This document shows, piece by piece, positions 10,904 to 19,928 of a stretch of 64,000 nt of DNA. The DNA is taken from NCBI RefSeq assembly GCF_013337685.1, contig NZ_SUQN01000005.1:310001-374000 (forward strand), written 5' to 3'. The notes beneath the pieces are model-generated. The model did not search any database, was not told the DNA's origin, and saw only the letters and a program-made list of their open reading frames with translations. The stretch comes from Citrobacter gillenii. Its GTDB lineage: Bacteria; Pseudomonadota; Gammaproteobacteria; Enterobacterales; Enterobacteriaceae. Each line of letters opens with the position of its first letter. The first letter of the stretch is position 1. Made by a program: the position numbers and the translations under genes.

Positions 10904-12844
10904 ATGCGGTTGTTTATTGCCGAAAAACCGAGTCTGGCGCGCGCGATTGCCGATGTGCTCCCTAAGCCACATCGCAAAGGTGATGGCTTTATTGAATGCG
11001 GAAATGGGCAAGTGGTGACCTGGTGTATCGGTCACCTGCTTGAACAGGCGCAGCCAGACGCCTACGACAGTCGCTATGCACGCTGGAGTCTGGTCGACTT
11101 GCCGATTGTACCGGAAAAGTGGCAACTGCAGCCGCGTCCCTCCGTCACCAAACAGCTCAACGTCATCAAGCGCTTTCTGCATGAGGCCAGTGAAGTCATT
11201 CACGCGGGAGACCCCGATCGTGAAGGACAGCTGCTGGTCGATGAAGTGCTGGATTACCTGCAACTGGCGCCGGAAAAGCGTCATCAGGTACAACGGTGTC
11301 TGATTAACGACCTTAACCCACAGGCGGTGGAGCGGGCAATTTCTCGTCTGCGCGCCAACAGCGAGTTCATCCCGCTGTGCGTTTCGGCGCTGGCGCGAGC
11401 GCGTGCCGACTGGCTGTACGGCATTAATATGACGCGCGCCTATACCATTCTTGGGCGTAACGCGGGTTATCAGGGCGTGCTGTCCGTGGGGCGTGTGCAG
11501 ACGCCGGTGCTTGGTCTGGTGGTGCGCCGTGATGAAGAGATTGAAAACTTCGTCGCCAAAGATTTCTTTGAGGTCAAAGCGCATATCGTCACACCTGCCG
11601 ACGAGCGGTTTACCGCAATCTGGCAGCCGAGCGAGGCGTGTGAACCTTATCAGGATGAAGAAGGGCGCTTACTGAACCGTACGCTGGCGGAGCATGTGGT
11701 GAAACGCATCAACGGTCAGCCAGCGATAGTCACCAGCTATAACGATAAACGGGAATCAGAATCCGCACCGTTGCCGTTCTCACTGTCGGTGTTGCAGATT
11801 GAAGCCGCTAAACGCTTCGGACTGAGCGCGCAAAACGTGCTCGATATCTGCCAGAAGCTGTATGAAACCCACAAATTGATTACCTATCCGCGTTCTGATA
11901 GCCGCTATCTGCCGGAAGAACATTTTGCCGGTCGCCATGCGGTGATGAATGCGATTAGCGTGCACGCTCCGGATTTATTTCCGCAGCCTGCGGTTAATCC
12001 AGATACGCGTAATCGCTGCTGGGACGATAAAAAGGTTGATGCGCACCACGCGATTATTCCCACTGCGCGCAGTTCATCCATCAATTTGAATGACAATGAA
12101 GCCAAGGTGTACAACCTGATTGCGCGTCAGTATCTGATGCAGTTCTGCCCGGACGCGGTATTCCGCAAGTGCGTCATTGAGCTGGATATTGCGAAAGGCA
12201 AATTTGTTGCTAAAGCCCGTTTCCTGGCGGAAGCCGGGTGGCGTACGCTGCTGGGTAACAAAGAGCGCGACGAAGAAAACGACGGCACACCGTTGCCGGT
12301 GGTGGCTCGTGATGACGAACTACTGTGTGAAAAGGGCGAAGTGGTGGAACGCCAGACCCAGCCGCCGCGCCATTTTACCGACGCGACGCTGTTATCGGCG
12401 ATGACCGGGATCGCACGGTTTGTGCAGGATAAAGATCTGAAAAAGATTCTGCGCGCCACCGACGGACTGGGAACGGAGGCTACGCGCGCGGGGATTATCG
12501 AACTGCTGTTTAAGCGCGGGTTCCTGGTGAAAAAGGGCCGCTATATACACTCGACGGATCCCGGAAAGGCGCTGTTCCATTCGTTGCCAGAAATGGCAAC
12601 GCGTCCGGATATGACCGCGCACTGGGAGTCGATCCTGACGCAAATCAGTGAAAAGCAGTGCCGCTATCAGGACTTTATGCAGCCGCTGGTGGACACGCTG
12701 TATCAGCTGATTGACCAGGCTAAACGTACGCCAGTACGCCGATTCCGCGGGATAACCGCGCCGGCTGGCGTGGAGAAGAAAAAGAGCGCGCCGCGAAAAC
12801 GTCCGGCGAAAAAAAGCCCGCCTTCAGAGGAGGCAGGCCTGTAA
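10904..12844 (+). CDS. topB: DNA topoisomerase III
   Basis: 646 residues, type IA topoisomerase that decatenates replication intermediates. The TOPRIM domain opens the protein with FIAEKPS and has the metal-binding [10 protein letters not shown] at 100-109. The active tyrosine is Tyr328 in [11 protein letters not shown], the same number as in E. coli. The tail is rich in Lys, Arg and Pro ([16 protein letters not shown]), fitting the basic DNA-binding tail of TopB, and is slightly shorter than the 653-residue E. coli protein. It begins 4 bases after selD and is likely co-transcribed. Its last codons contain the gdhA terminator on the other strand. Confidence 0.96.
   Translation: MRLFIAEKPSLARAIADVLPKPHRKGDGFIECGNGQVVTWCIGHLLEQAQPDAYDSRYARWSLVDLPIVPEKWQLQPRPSVTKQLNVIKRFLHEASEVIHAGDPDREGQLLVDEVLDYLQLAPEKRHQVQRCLINDLNPQAVERAISRLRANSEFIPLCVSALARARADWLYGINMTRAYTILGRNAGYQGVLSVGRVQTPVLGLVVRRDEEIENFVAKDFFEVKAHIVTPADERFTAIWQPSEACEPYQDEEGRLLNRTLAEHVVKRINGQPAIVTSYNDKRESESAPLPFSLSVLQIEAAKRFGLSAQNVLDICQKLYETHKLITYPRSDSRYLPEEHFAGRHAVMNAISVHAPDLFPQPAVNPDTRNRCWDDKKVDAHHAIIPTARSSSINLNDNEAKVYNLIARQYLMQFCPDAVFRKCVIELDIAKGKFVAKARFLAEAGWRTLLGNKERDEENDGTPLPVVARDDELLCEKGEVVERQTQPPRHFTDATLLSAMTGIARFVQDKDLKKILRATDGLGTEATRAGIIELLFKRGFLVKKGRYIHSTDPGKALFHSLPEMATRPDMTAHWESILTQISEKQCRYQDFMQPLVDTLYQLIDQAKRTPVRRFRGITAPAGVEKKKSAPRKRPAKKSPPSEEAGL
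12809..12840 (-). terminator. gdhA terminator, embedded in the topB 3' end
   Basis: On the minus strand GCCTGCCT, a short loop and AGGCGGGC form a stem with one mismatch, followed by seven T residues. It lies about 25 bases after the gdhA stop at 12863 and entirely inside the last codons of topB. Confidence 0.75.
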
Positions 12845-12862
12845 TGCGGTCATGACTGATGA

Positions 12863-14206
12863 TTAAATCACACCCTGGCCCAGCATCGCGTCGGCAACTT
12901 TCACGAAGCCAGCAATGTTGGCGCCTTGCACGTAGTTGGTTTGTTTGCTTTCACCACCGTACTCGACGCAGGCGTGGTGAATATCCAGCATGATGTGGTG
13001 CAGGCGCGCATCCACTTTCTCCGCTTTCCAACCCAGACGCGCGGCGTTCTGCGCCATTTCCAGGCCTGATGTCGCCACACCACCGGCGTTGGCGGCTTTA
13101 CCCGGCGCAAACAGTACGCCCGCTTCGAGGAACAGATCGGTGGCTTCGATGGTGGTCGGCATGTTTGCGCCTTCCGCCACGGCCTTGACGCCGTTGGCAA
13201 TCAGCATCTGCGCAGCGTCCACATCCAGTTCGTTCTGCGTAGCGCACGGCAGGGCGATATCCACCGGCACTGACCACGGTTGCTTACCTTCCAGATAGGT
13301 CAGGCCAAACTCACGGGCGTAATCCGCCACGCGGCCATCGCGGCTGTCTTTAATGGCACACAGACGTGCCAGTTTCTCTTTCGTGAAGCCACTCTCGTCA
13401 ACCACGGTACCGCTGGAGTCGGAAGCGGTCACCACACGGGCACCAAACTCCATGGCTTTCTCAATGGCGAATTGCGCCACGTTACCGGAGCCGGAAACGG
13501 CGACACGCATGCCTTCAAAGCCCAGACCATGGCGCTTAAGCATTGCTTCGGTGAAGTACACCAGGCCGTAGCCGGTCGCTTCCGGGCGGATCAGACTGCC
13601 GCCGAACGACAGACCTTTGCCAGTAAAGACGCAGGCGCTGTTGTTGGAGAGTTTTTTCATCATCCCGGCCATAAAGCCGACTTCACGACCGCCTACGCCG
13701 ATATCACCCGCCGGAACGTCAGTGTCTGGCCCTAAATGGCGGAACAGTTCGGTCATCAGGGACTGGCAAAAACGCATCACTTCGCCTTCGCTTTTGCCTT
13801 TTGGATCGAAATCGCTCCCGCCTTTACCTCCGCCCATCGGCAGCGTGGTGAGGGCGTTTTTAAAAGTCTGCTCGAAGCCAAGGAATTTCAGGATCGACAG
13901 GTTTACCGACGGATGGAAACGCATGCCGCCTTTGTAAGGACCAATCGCCGAGCTAAACTGTACACGCCATGCGCGGTTAACCTGTACCTGATTACGATCG
14001 TCCAGCCAGACCACGCGGAACTGGATCACGCGCTCAGGTTCAACCAGACGTTCCAGCAATGACATTTGACGATAGCGCGGGTTTTGTTCGAGGAACGGCC
14101 ACAGCGTCGTCATGACCTCACGAACGGCTTGCGCGAACTCGGTTTGATTCGGGTCGCGCTTTTGCACATGGTTGAGAAATGACGCCAAAGAACATGTCTG
14201 ATCCAT
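12863..14206 (-). CDS. gdhA: NADP-specific glutamate dehydrogenase
   Basis: 447 residues, the usual length of the hexameric small-subunit enzyme. It aminates 2-oxoglutarate to glutamate with NADPH, the ammonia-rich route of nitrogen assimilation. The glutamate dehydrogenase active-site segment LPMGGGKGGSDFDPKGKS contains catalytic Lys128. The nucleotide-binding part is seen at VSGSGNVAQFAIEK. It is convergent with topB and divergent from ynjH across 237 bases; the K-12 neighbour ynjI is not present between it and topB. Confidence 0.97.
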   Translation of the reverse strand: MDQTCSLASFLNHVQKRDPNQTEFAQAVREVMTTLWPFLEQNPRYRQMSLLERLVEPERVIQFRVVWLDDRNQVQVNRAWRVQFSSAIGPYKGGMRFHPSVNLSILKFLGFEQTFKNALTTLPMGGGKGGSDFDPKGKSEGEVMRFCQSLMTELFRHLGPDTDVPAGDIGVGGREVGFMAGMMKKLSNNSACVFTGKGLSFGGSLIRPEATGYGLVYFTEAMLKRHGLGFEGMRVAVSGSGNVAQFAIEKAMEFGARVVTASDSSGTVVDESGFTKEKLARLCAIKDSRDGRVADYAREFGLTYLEGKQPWSVPVDIALPCATQNELDVDAAQMLIANGVKAVAEGANMPTTIEATDLFLEAGVLFAPGKAANAGGVATSGLEMAQNAARLGWKAEKVDARLHHIMLDIHHACVEYGGESKQTNYVQGANIAGFVKVADAMLGQGVI

Positions 14207-14443
14207 AGATATAAGAACCTCTTATGTATTGATATGGTTATATTTTTGATGTTTATGTTATGTGTTGTGCAGTTTTTGACTATAACATCAGCAGTGTGAC
14301 GGGACGCAAGAAAAAATTAACCCCGCTAAGGAAATTAATATTGCGGCGTAGGTCATAACTAAAAACGATGCGGGAAGGGACTAAAGTTTCAGCCGGTTTA
14401 TACCGTTATACTGAGCATAGAGGTCAGTTTAAAAGGAAAGAGT

Positions 14444-14719
14444 ATGCGCCGTTTTATCATGGCAGGTGCGCTGGTTTTGCTCTCCAGCACGGCACTGGCA
14501 AATCAGCTTTATCGCCCGGATGTGCAGGTTAATGTGCCGCCAGAAGTGTTCAGTTCCAGCGGTCAGCGGGCGCAGCCCTGTAATCAGTGCTGCGTTTATC
14601 AGGATCAAAACTATTCGGAAGGCGCGGTGATCAAGGCTGATGGCGTGCTGTTGCAATGCCAGCGCGATGAGAAAACGATCGGCACTAATCCGCTGGTCTG
14701 GCGTCGCGTAAAAGAATAA
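14444..14719 (+). CDS. ynjH: Exported DUF1496 protein YnjH
   Basis: 91 residues with a clear signal peptide (MRRFIMAGALVLLSSTALA, cleavage probable before NQ). The mature part has Cys-rich NQCCVYQDQ and a second Cys later, which could form disulfides in the periplasm. The family is conserved in enterobacteria but has no known function. AAAGGAAAG precedes the ATG. Its 3' end overlaps the 3' end of nudG on the opposite strand by 35 bases. Confidence 0.88.
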   Translation: MRRFIMAGALVLLSSTALANQLYRPDVQVNVPPEVFSSSGQRAQPCNQCCVYQDQNYSEGAVIKADGVLLQCQRDEKTIGTNPLVWRRVKE

Positions 14720-15092
14720 ACGCCTGTAAGAGCGGGATGTCGGCAGGCGCCAGCGGATACGTCAGCGCCTCTTCAGGTAGGCACCACACCAGTTGCTGAT
14801 GCTCGTGCGCGTGCAGTTCGCCCTGATATTCCGGCACATGCCAGGCGTGCAGATGGATAATCCGGCCTGACACTTCGCGCTGATGGCTGGCAACGTACTG
14901 CCCAACGATCGCCTCAATGCCGAGCTCCTCGCGCAGTTCACGTATTAGCGCCTGTGGCTGGCTCTCGCCAGGCTCCACCTTACCGCCGGCAAACTCCCAC
15001 ATCCCCGGCTGATCCGCATGCGCCGGGCGCTGAGCGAGTAATATTTTGCCATCACGTTCAAGGATAGCGGCGACCACGTCGAGGGTTTTCAT
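14685..15092 (-). CDS. nudG: Nudix pyrophosphohydrolase NudG (CTP / oxidised nucleotide)
   Basis: 135 residues from the ATG at 15092, the length of E. coli NudG; ATGs at 15095 and 15104 are also in frame. The Nudix box is complete: GGKVEPGES, then REL and REELG, with the metal-binding glutamates in place. The enzyme hydrolyses CTP, dCTP, 5-methyl-dCTP and 2-hydroxy-dATP, cleaning the nucleotide pool. It is convergent with ynjH (overlap) and divergent from ynjA. Confidence 0.94.
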   Translation of the reverse strand: MKTLDVVAAILERDGKILLAQRPAHADQPGMWEFAGGKVEPGESQPQALIRELREELGIEAIVGQYVASHQREVSGRIIHLHAWHVPEYQGELHAHEHQQLVWCLPEEALTYPLAPADIPLLQAFILLRDARPAD

Positions 15093-15171
15093 CATATTCA
15101 TCAAGATCTAACAGCAGAAAGTGACATACTATCGCTATCTTTGTTTTATCTAAAGTATTCAGGAGTCACCG

Positions 15172-15741
15172 TTGAACGATCCTCAGGCGTGGGTAAAACC
15201 GTTGACGCGTATCCCTTCCAGTTTGAAACCGCTTGTCGCGACGCAGAAAAAACATTACGGCGACGTGCTGCATCCCACGCGCTGGTGGGGGCGTATGCCG
15301 TTTCTGTTTTGGCTGGTCGCGCTGTTTGTCGGATTTCTGGAGCGTAAACGGGCGCGATTAACCCCGGTGATGCGCGCGCTGTTGATGACGCGGGTGTCGC
15401 AGGTGTGTCATTGCGCGTTCTGCGTGGATGCCAACAGCTTACGGCTGGCCGAACGCAGCGGTGCGCTGGATAAAGTGTTACAGGTGGCGAACTGGCAATC
15501 GTCTGCACTGTTTAGCGCAGAAGAGCGCGTGGCGCTGGCCTATGCGGATGCGATGACTGCCACGCCGCCGCGCCTTGATGATGCGCTGAAGACGCAAATG
15601 CAGCAGCATTTTACCGATGACACGATTACCGAAATGACCGCGCTGATTGCCTTTCAAAATCTCTCGGCACGCTTTAACGCCGCGCTGGATATTCCTTCGC
15701 AGGGATTGTGCGACAGTTTCAAAGGACGGCCACATGCTTGA
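15172..15741 (+). CDS. ynjA: AhpD-like / carboxymuconolactone decarboxylase family protein YnjA
   Basis: 189 residues from a TTG start at 15172 with AGGAG 8 bases upstream; no better ATG exists. The CHCAFCVDANSLRLAERSG segment has the CxxC plus downstream acid/His-type pattern of AhpD-like redox proteins, so thiol peroxidase or disulfide chemistry is likely. One hydrophobic stretch (PFLFWLVALFVGFLE) near residues 43-57 may touch the membrane. It matches YnjA along its length. In K-12 ynjA precedes ynjB; here it precedes ynjF and overlaps it by 8 bases, so its context differs. Confidence 0.85.
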   Translation: MNDPQAWVKPLTRIPSSLKPLVATQKKHYGDVLHPTRWWGRMPFLFWLVALFVGFLERKRARLTPVMRALLMTRVSQVCHCAFCVDANSLRLAERSGALDKVLQVANWQSSALFSAEERVALAYADAMTATPPRLDDALKTQMQQHFTDDTITEMTALIAFQNLSARFNAALDIPSQGLCDSFKGRPHA

Positions 15742-16357
15742 CCGCCATCTTCATCCGCGGTTAAAACCGCTGCTACATCAGTGCGCTCGCATGATTGATA
15801 AGCCCGGTATTTCGCCGGACGGTCTGACGCTCTTCGGTTTCGCTATTGGCGTGCTGGCCTTGCCGTTTCTGGCATTAGGCTGGTATTCGGCGGCGCTGGT
15901 CGCCATTGTGCTTAATCGTCTGTTTGATGGGTTGGACGGCGCGCTGGCGCGGCGCAGGGGACTGACCGATGCCGGCGGATTCCTCGATATTTCACTCGAT
16001 TTTCTGTTTTACGCGCTGGTGCCGTTTGGCTTTATTCTGGCGGCACCCGAGCAGAATGCGCTGGCGGGCAGCTGGCTATTGTTTGCGTTTATCGGCACCG
16101 GCAGTAGTTTCCTGGCCTTTGCCGCGCTGGCGGCGAAGCATCAGATTGATAACCCCGGTTATGCGCATAAATCGTTTTATTATTTAGGTGGGTTGACCGA
16201 AGGCACCGAGACGATATTGCTGTTCGTGCTGGGCTGTCTGTTCCCTGATTATTTTGCCGTGCTGGCGTGGGTATTTGGCGCGCTGTGCTGGCTGACAACG
16301 TTCACGCGGATCTGGAGCGGACACCTGACGCTGAAATCGATCCAGCGTCAGGAATAA
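15734..16357 (+). CDS. ynjF: CDP-alcohol phosphatidyltransferase family membrane protein YnjF
   Basis: 207 residues from the ATG at 15734; the longer frame from 15647 lies inside ynjA. The family motif D-G-x2-A-R-x8-G-x3-D-x3-D is complete in the stretch beginning DGALARR and ending FLDISLD, so it should be catalytic. About five to six membrane segments follow. Such enzymes move a phosphatidyl group from CDP-diacylglycerol to an alcohol; the acceptor for YnjF is unknown. It is translationally coupled to ynjA and convergent with ynjE, 7 bases apart. Confidence 0.9.
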   Translation: MLDRHLHPRLKPLLHQCARMIDKPGISPDGLTLFGFAIGVLALPFLALGWYSAALVAIVLNRLFDGLDGALARRRGLTDAGGFLDISLDFLFYALVPFGFILAAPEQNALAGSWLLFAFIGTGSSFLAFAALAAKHQIDNPGYAHKSFYYLGGLTEGTETILLFVLGCLFPDYFAVLAWVFGALCWLTTFTRIWSGHLTLKSIQRQE

Positions 16358-16364
16358 TCAGCGA

Positions 16365-17672
16365 TTACTTGCTGGCGTCCGGGCCGCGCTCGCCGCTGGC
16401 TACCGGGTTCTTCGGATTGCTGCTCCACTCGAACCAGCCACCGTCGTACACCGAGACGTTTTTCCAGCCCATCGCACGGGCGTACATAAACGTCTCCGAG
16501 GCACGCCAGCCGGTACCGCAGTAGAAGGAAACCTGCTGATCTGGCAAGATGTTCCACTGTTTCCACATTGCGGCGATATCGTCTGCGCTGCGCATGGTGC
16601 CGTCCGGGTTATGGAAATCTTCCATATGCGTGGAGTCGCTGCCCGCATGACCCCAACGCGCCCCCGCAATTTCACCTTTTGGTTTAATGTAGCTGTAACC
16701 GCTGGTGGTGCCGACAAATTCCGGCCACGAACGAATGCTGACCAGCGACGCATCCTGACGATGCAGCAGGTCACGCGCCTGTTCCATATCCAGCATCAGC
16801 TGCGGCTGGGCAGGGATCGTCGCGCCAAAATCAGGCTCCGGTTTAACCGTCGGTGCCGTGCCGCGTTCGACCGGTAATCCTGCGTCGGACCACGTCTGCC
16901 AGCCGCCGTCGAGCAGGCGAACATCTTTCACGCCCGCGTACAGCATGATCTGTGCGACACGCGCCGCCGCATAGACATCACGGCCATACAAAATCACCGT
17001 CGTGTCATGACGAATACCGTGTTTAGCCAGCATCGCTTTGAGCTGCGCGTCGGAGACTTTGTTCCACAGCGGTTCGCTTTCGACTTCGTTGGTATCAATG
17101 TATCCGGCACCCGGAATATGACTGAGCAGATAGAGCTTCGGTGCCCCCCAGGCCGCTTCAATGACTTTCCAGTCACCGGCCGGTTTGGCGGTGACGGCTT
17201 TGCCTTGTTGCAGGTCGTGTAGCCACTGCGGATAGACCAGCTGTTCGAAGTGCGGTAGGCGCTGCAATCGCGCGGGATCCTGCAGTGCATCGCTGAGCGT
17301 GGAAAGCTGACTAAAGCCCACTTTCTGCAGACGCGCTTTAACGGCCTGCATGTCGCTTTCGCTGCCATACAGCGCTACCGGTGCATCGGTTTTTAACTGA
17401 TGTTGCTTAACCCAGGCGGTGAGTTGCTCGTCGTTCATGTTGTCGAGCCAGGCGGCAGACAGGTTCAGGGCGGCAGGTTCATGGCCGGAAGGGCCATTAA
17501 GCGATTGCGGCCAGCCGTTATAAAACGCACTTTGACGGGTATCGATTGCCGCGCCTTGTTGCTGCTGTAACTGGTGGAGGGTGAGCGTCTGTGCTGTTTC
17601 AGCAGCCCAGGAAGAAGCGCAAGCGAGCCCTAAAGCCAGTGCCAGCGCGGTCATTTGAGAAACACGTTTCAT
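16365..17672 (-). CDS. ynjE: Three-domain thiosulfate sulfurtransferase (rhodanese) YnjE
   Basis: 435 residues with a signal peptide (MKRVSQMTALALALGLACA, cut after SSWA). Three rhodanese domains follow; only the last has the active-site loop, FYCGTGWRASE, with the catalytic Cys. The earlier domains lack the Cys and are structural. The protein is periplasmic and transfers sulfane sulfur in vitro; E. coli YnjE has been linked to sulfur transfer for molybdopterin. It follows ynjD on the minus strand by about 90 bases and probably belongs to the ynjBCDE unit. Confidence 0.94.
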   Translation of the reverse strand: MKRVSQMTALALALGLACASSWAAETAQTLTLHQLQQQQGAAIDTRQSAFYNGWPQSLNGPSGHEPAALNLSAAWLDNMNDEQLTAWVKQHQLKTDAPVALYGSESDMQAVKARLQKVGFSQLSTLSDALQDPARLQRLPHFEQLVYPQWLHDLQQGKAVTAKPAGDWKVIEAAWGAPKLYLLSHIPGAGYIDTNEVESEPLWNKVSDAQLKAMLAKHGIRHDTTVILYGRDVYAAARVAQIMLYAGVKDVRLLDGGWQTWSDAGLPVERGTAPTVKPEPDFGATIPAQPQLMLDMEQARDLLHRQDASLVSIRSWPEFVGTTSGYSYIKPKGEIAGARWGHAGSDSTHMEDFHNPDGTMRSADDIAAMWKQWNILPDQQVSFYCGTGWRASETFMYARAMGWKNVSVYDGGWFEWSSNPKNPVASGERGPDASK

Positions 17673-17760
17673 CGAATAGCCCGACGTTGAAAAAAAGAAG
17701 ACGACATTCTGTGCCGCCAGCCTGATAAAATCATTGCGTTAACGCAGCATATCTCCACAT

Positions 17761-18393
17761 TCACGCCCAGTTTGCCATCTGCAAAACGCGGCCCGCGGGC
17801 GGAACGTCCTGCGCGTCATGGGTAACCTGCACCACGGGAATACCCAGCTTGCGCACTTCGGCAAAGACCCACTGGCGAAACGCGTCGCGCAGCGAGGTGT
17901 CCAGTCGGCTGAAGGGTTCATCCAGCAGCAGCGCCTGTGGTTGTGCCAACAGCGCGCGCAGCAGGGCGATACGCGATCGTTGCCCGCCGGAGAGTGATGC
18001 CGGATCGCGATGATAAAACCCCGCCAGTCCGGCACGCTCAAGGGCGCGCTCGACCTCATCGCGTCTGGCCGATCCTTTCAGACTTGCGGGGAGTGCCAGC
18101 AGCAAATTTTGCCCCACGCTGAAATGGTCGAACAGCAGGGCATCCTGGAACAAAATGCCAATCTGGCGCTGCGCCGTGGGCAATGAGTCGATGCGCCGGT
18201 CGTTAAGCCACAGCTCGCCACTCGCCTGAAACGTTGGAGAAAGTGCGCCAATCATCCACGAGAACAGCGATGATTTGCCGCTGCCGGAGGGACCCATAAT
18301 AGTGACAATGTCACCTTTGTTGACCTCGAAATTGGCCTCGTTGAGCAGAACGCAAGGCCCCAGATGTAGCGAAACATTTTTCACAATTAGCAT
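17761..18393 (-). CDS. ynjD: ABC transporter ATP-binding protein YnjD
   Basis: 210 residues starting at 18393, where TAATG joins the ynjC stop to its ATG. Walker A is GPSGSGKSS, the ABC signature LSGGQRSR, Walker B LLLDEP, with a Q-loop at LFQDALLF. It energises the YnjC permease. The type is that of thiamine, sulfate or metal importers. In-frame starts further upstream lie inside ynjC and are rejected. The final residues RVLQMANWA are a little shorter than the 217-residue K-12 protein. Confidence 0.93.
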   Translation of the reverse strand: MLIVKNVSLHLGPCVLLNEANFEVNKGDIVTIMGPSGSGKSSLFSWMIGALSPTFQASGELWLNDRRIDSLPTAQRQIGILFQDALLFDHFSVGQNLLLALPASLKGSARRDEVERALERAGLAGFYHRDPASLSGGQRSRIALLRALLAQPQALLLDEPFSRLDTSLRDAFRQWVFAEVRKLGIPVVQVTHDAQDVPPAGRVLQMANWA

Positions 18394-19928
18394 TAGCGGA
18401 GTCCTTGTCGACAGCGGCCAACCCATGCGGAGAGTAATGCTGACAGTGCGAAAACCAACAGCGGCAGCAGCAGTTGCCAGAGCGCCTGTGACGCAAGCTG
18501 TGCCGCGCTGCCGCCGCTGCTCAATGCAACGGCCTCGGTGGTTAGCGTGGGAAAGCGTCCGGCCCCTAACCACAGGGTCGGCATATACTGGGCGATACTG
18601 ACGGAAAATCCCACCGCGAAAGCAATCAGCGCCGGACGCAGCAGCAGCGGACATTTCACCTGCCAGAAGATGCGCTCCCGCGACCAGCCCAGCGTCTGCG
18701 CAATCAACATTAACCGCGGATCAATTCGCTGCCACGCCGGTTTGAGGATAAACAGCATCCACGGTGTGACCCACAGCAAATGTCCCCAGACAACCGTCAA
18801 CAATTGACCATCCAGCTGTGAGTGTAGCGCCAGCGTATATTGTCCGGTGACCAGCGGGAGTGCAGGCAGGATAATCGGCAGCCAGACCCAACGATGTCCG
18901 CGCTGTGGTCCCCATTCCAGCCATAGCAACAGCGTGATTAATGCCAGTGCGCTGGCAATCATTCCCACTTGCAGGCTGGTGAATAACGTCTGGCTATCGA
19001 TGAATGAATACTGTGCAACCAGGGCCAGAACCAGCAGGCAGAGTACGCCGCTTACGGGCACCAGTTGCGCCAGTGAGCGCCCCAGTGGATAGGATGAAAA
19101 ACGCTGACGCTTCCCGCTAATCCCCGGCAGGGTACGCCGCCAGCTGCGCCAGAGCAGATAACCAACCAGCGCATACACACACAGCAGCAGTACCAGCAGC
19201 AGGCTGGCGAGCGAGCCTTTTATCTGTTGGTCGGCATCGCCCTGAGTGAGCCATTGCCAGCTCAACACCGCAAGCGTTGGCGGATTGCCCGGACCCAGCA
19301 CGATCGCCACATCCACCGCCGACAATGACCATGCAGTGGCCGCCAACATCACTTTTCCCAGTGCCGGTGCGATGGCGGGTAAGACCAACCAGTTGAGGCA
19401 TTGCAGGCGGCTATATCCCAGCGAGTCCAGCACGGTCACCTGCCGGGCAAGCTGCTTTTCACTGAGCAGGGCCGAGAGTACCCATAACAAAAAAGCGCTC
19501 TCTTTGACGGCTAGCGTCAAGCCCAGACCGATCCCGTAGCGGTCAGCCTGTGGGGTAAGAAAAGGCAACACGCGGTACAGCAGACCGCCTTCGGCAAACA
19601 ACAACAGGACGCTGGTGGCAAACGCGACGTGCGGAATCGCCAACAGCCACGGCAGCCGGGTGCACAGCCGCGCCCAGCCCGCGCCGGGCCACATGGCGAG
19701 GATCGCCAACAGGGCAATGACCAACGCACCGAGGGTCGCCAGCGTCACGGAAACCAGCGTCGCCATCAGCGCCTGCGGCAGCTGGGGATCGGCAAACAGC
19801 GCCAGCCAATAAGTGATGGAGAGCGCAGGTGTGAAAAGTGCGATGGCGGCAGGTACCAGCGGCAAATAAATCACCGCCATGACGCCCCATATCAGCAGGA
19901 TTAATGCGTACCGTAACGGCGTAGCCAT
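18393..19928 (-). CDS. ynjC: ABC transporter permease YnjC (two fused permease halves)
   Basis: 511 residues with about 12 predicted membrane spans in two similar halves, the arrangement of ThiP-like fused permeases. It forms the channel for YnjB/YnjD across the inner membrane. The substrate is unknown; similarity in layout to thiamine and ferric importers is only a guide. Its start overlaps the end of ynjB by 28 bases and its stop overlaps the ynjD start by one base, showing tight coupling. Confidence 0.92.
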   Translation of the reverse strand: MATPLRYALILLIWGVMAVIYLPLVPAAIALFTPALSITYWLALFADPQLPQALMATLVSVTLATLGALVIALLAILAMWPGAGWARLCTRLPWLLAIPHVAFATSVLLLFAEGGLLYRVLPFLTPQADRYGIGLGLTLAVKESAFLLWVLSALLSEKQLARQVTVLDSLGYSRLQCLNWLVLPAIAPALGKVMLAATAWSLSAVDVAIVLGPGNPPTLAVLSWQWLTQGDADQQIKGSLASLLLVLLLCVYALVGYLLWRSWRRTLPGISGKRQRFSSYPLGRSLAQLVPVSGVLCLLVLALVAQYSFIDSQTLFTSLQVGMIASALALITLLLWLEWGPQRGHRWVWLPIILPALPLVTGQYTLALHSQLDGQLLTVVWGHLLWVTPWMLFILKPAWQRIDPRLMLIAQTLGWSRERIFWQVKCPLLLRPALIAFAVGFSVSIAQYMPTLWLGAGRFPTLTTEAVALSSGGSAAQLASQALWQLLLPLLVFALSALLSAWVGRCRQGLR

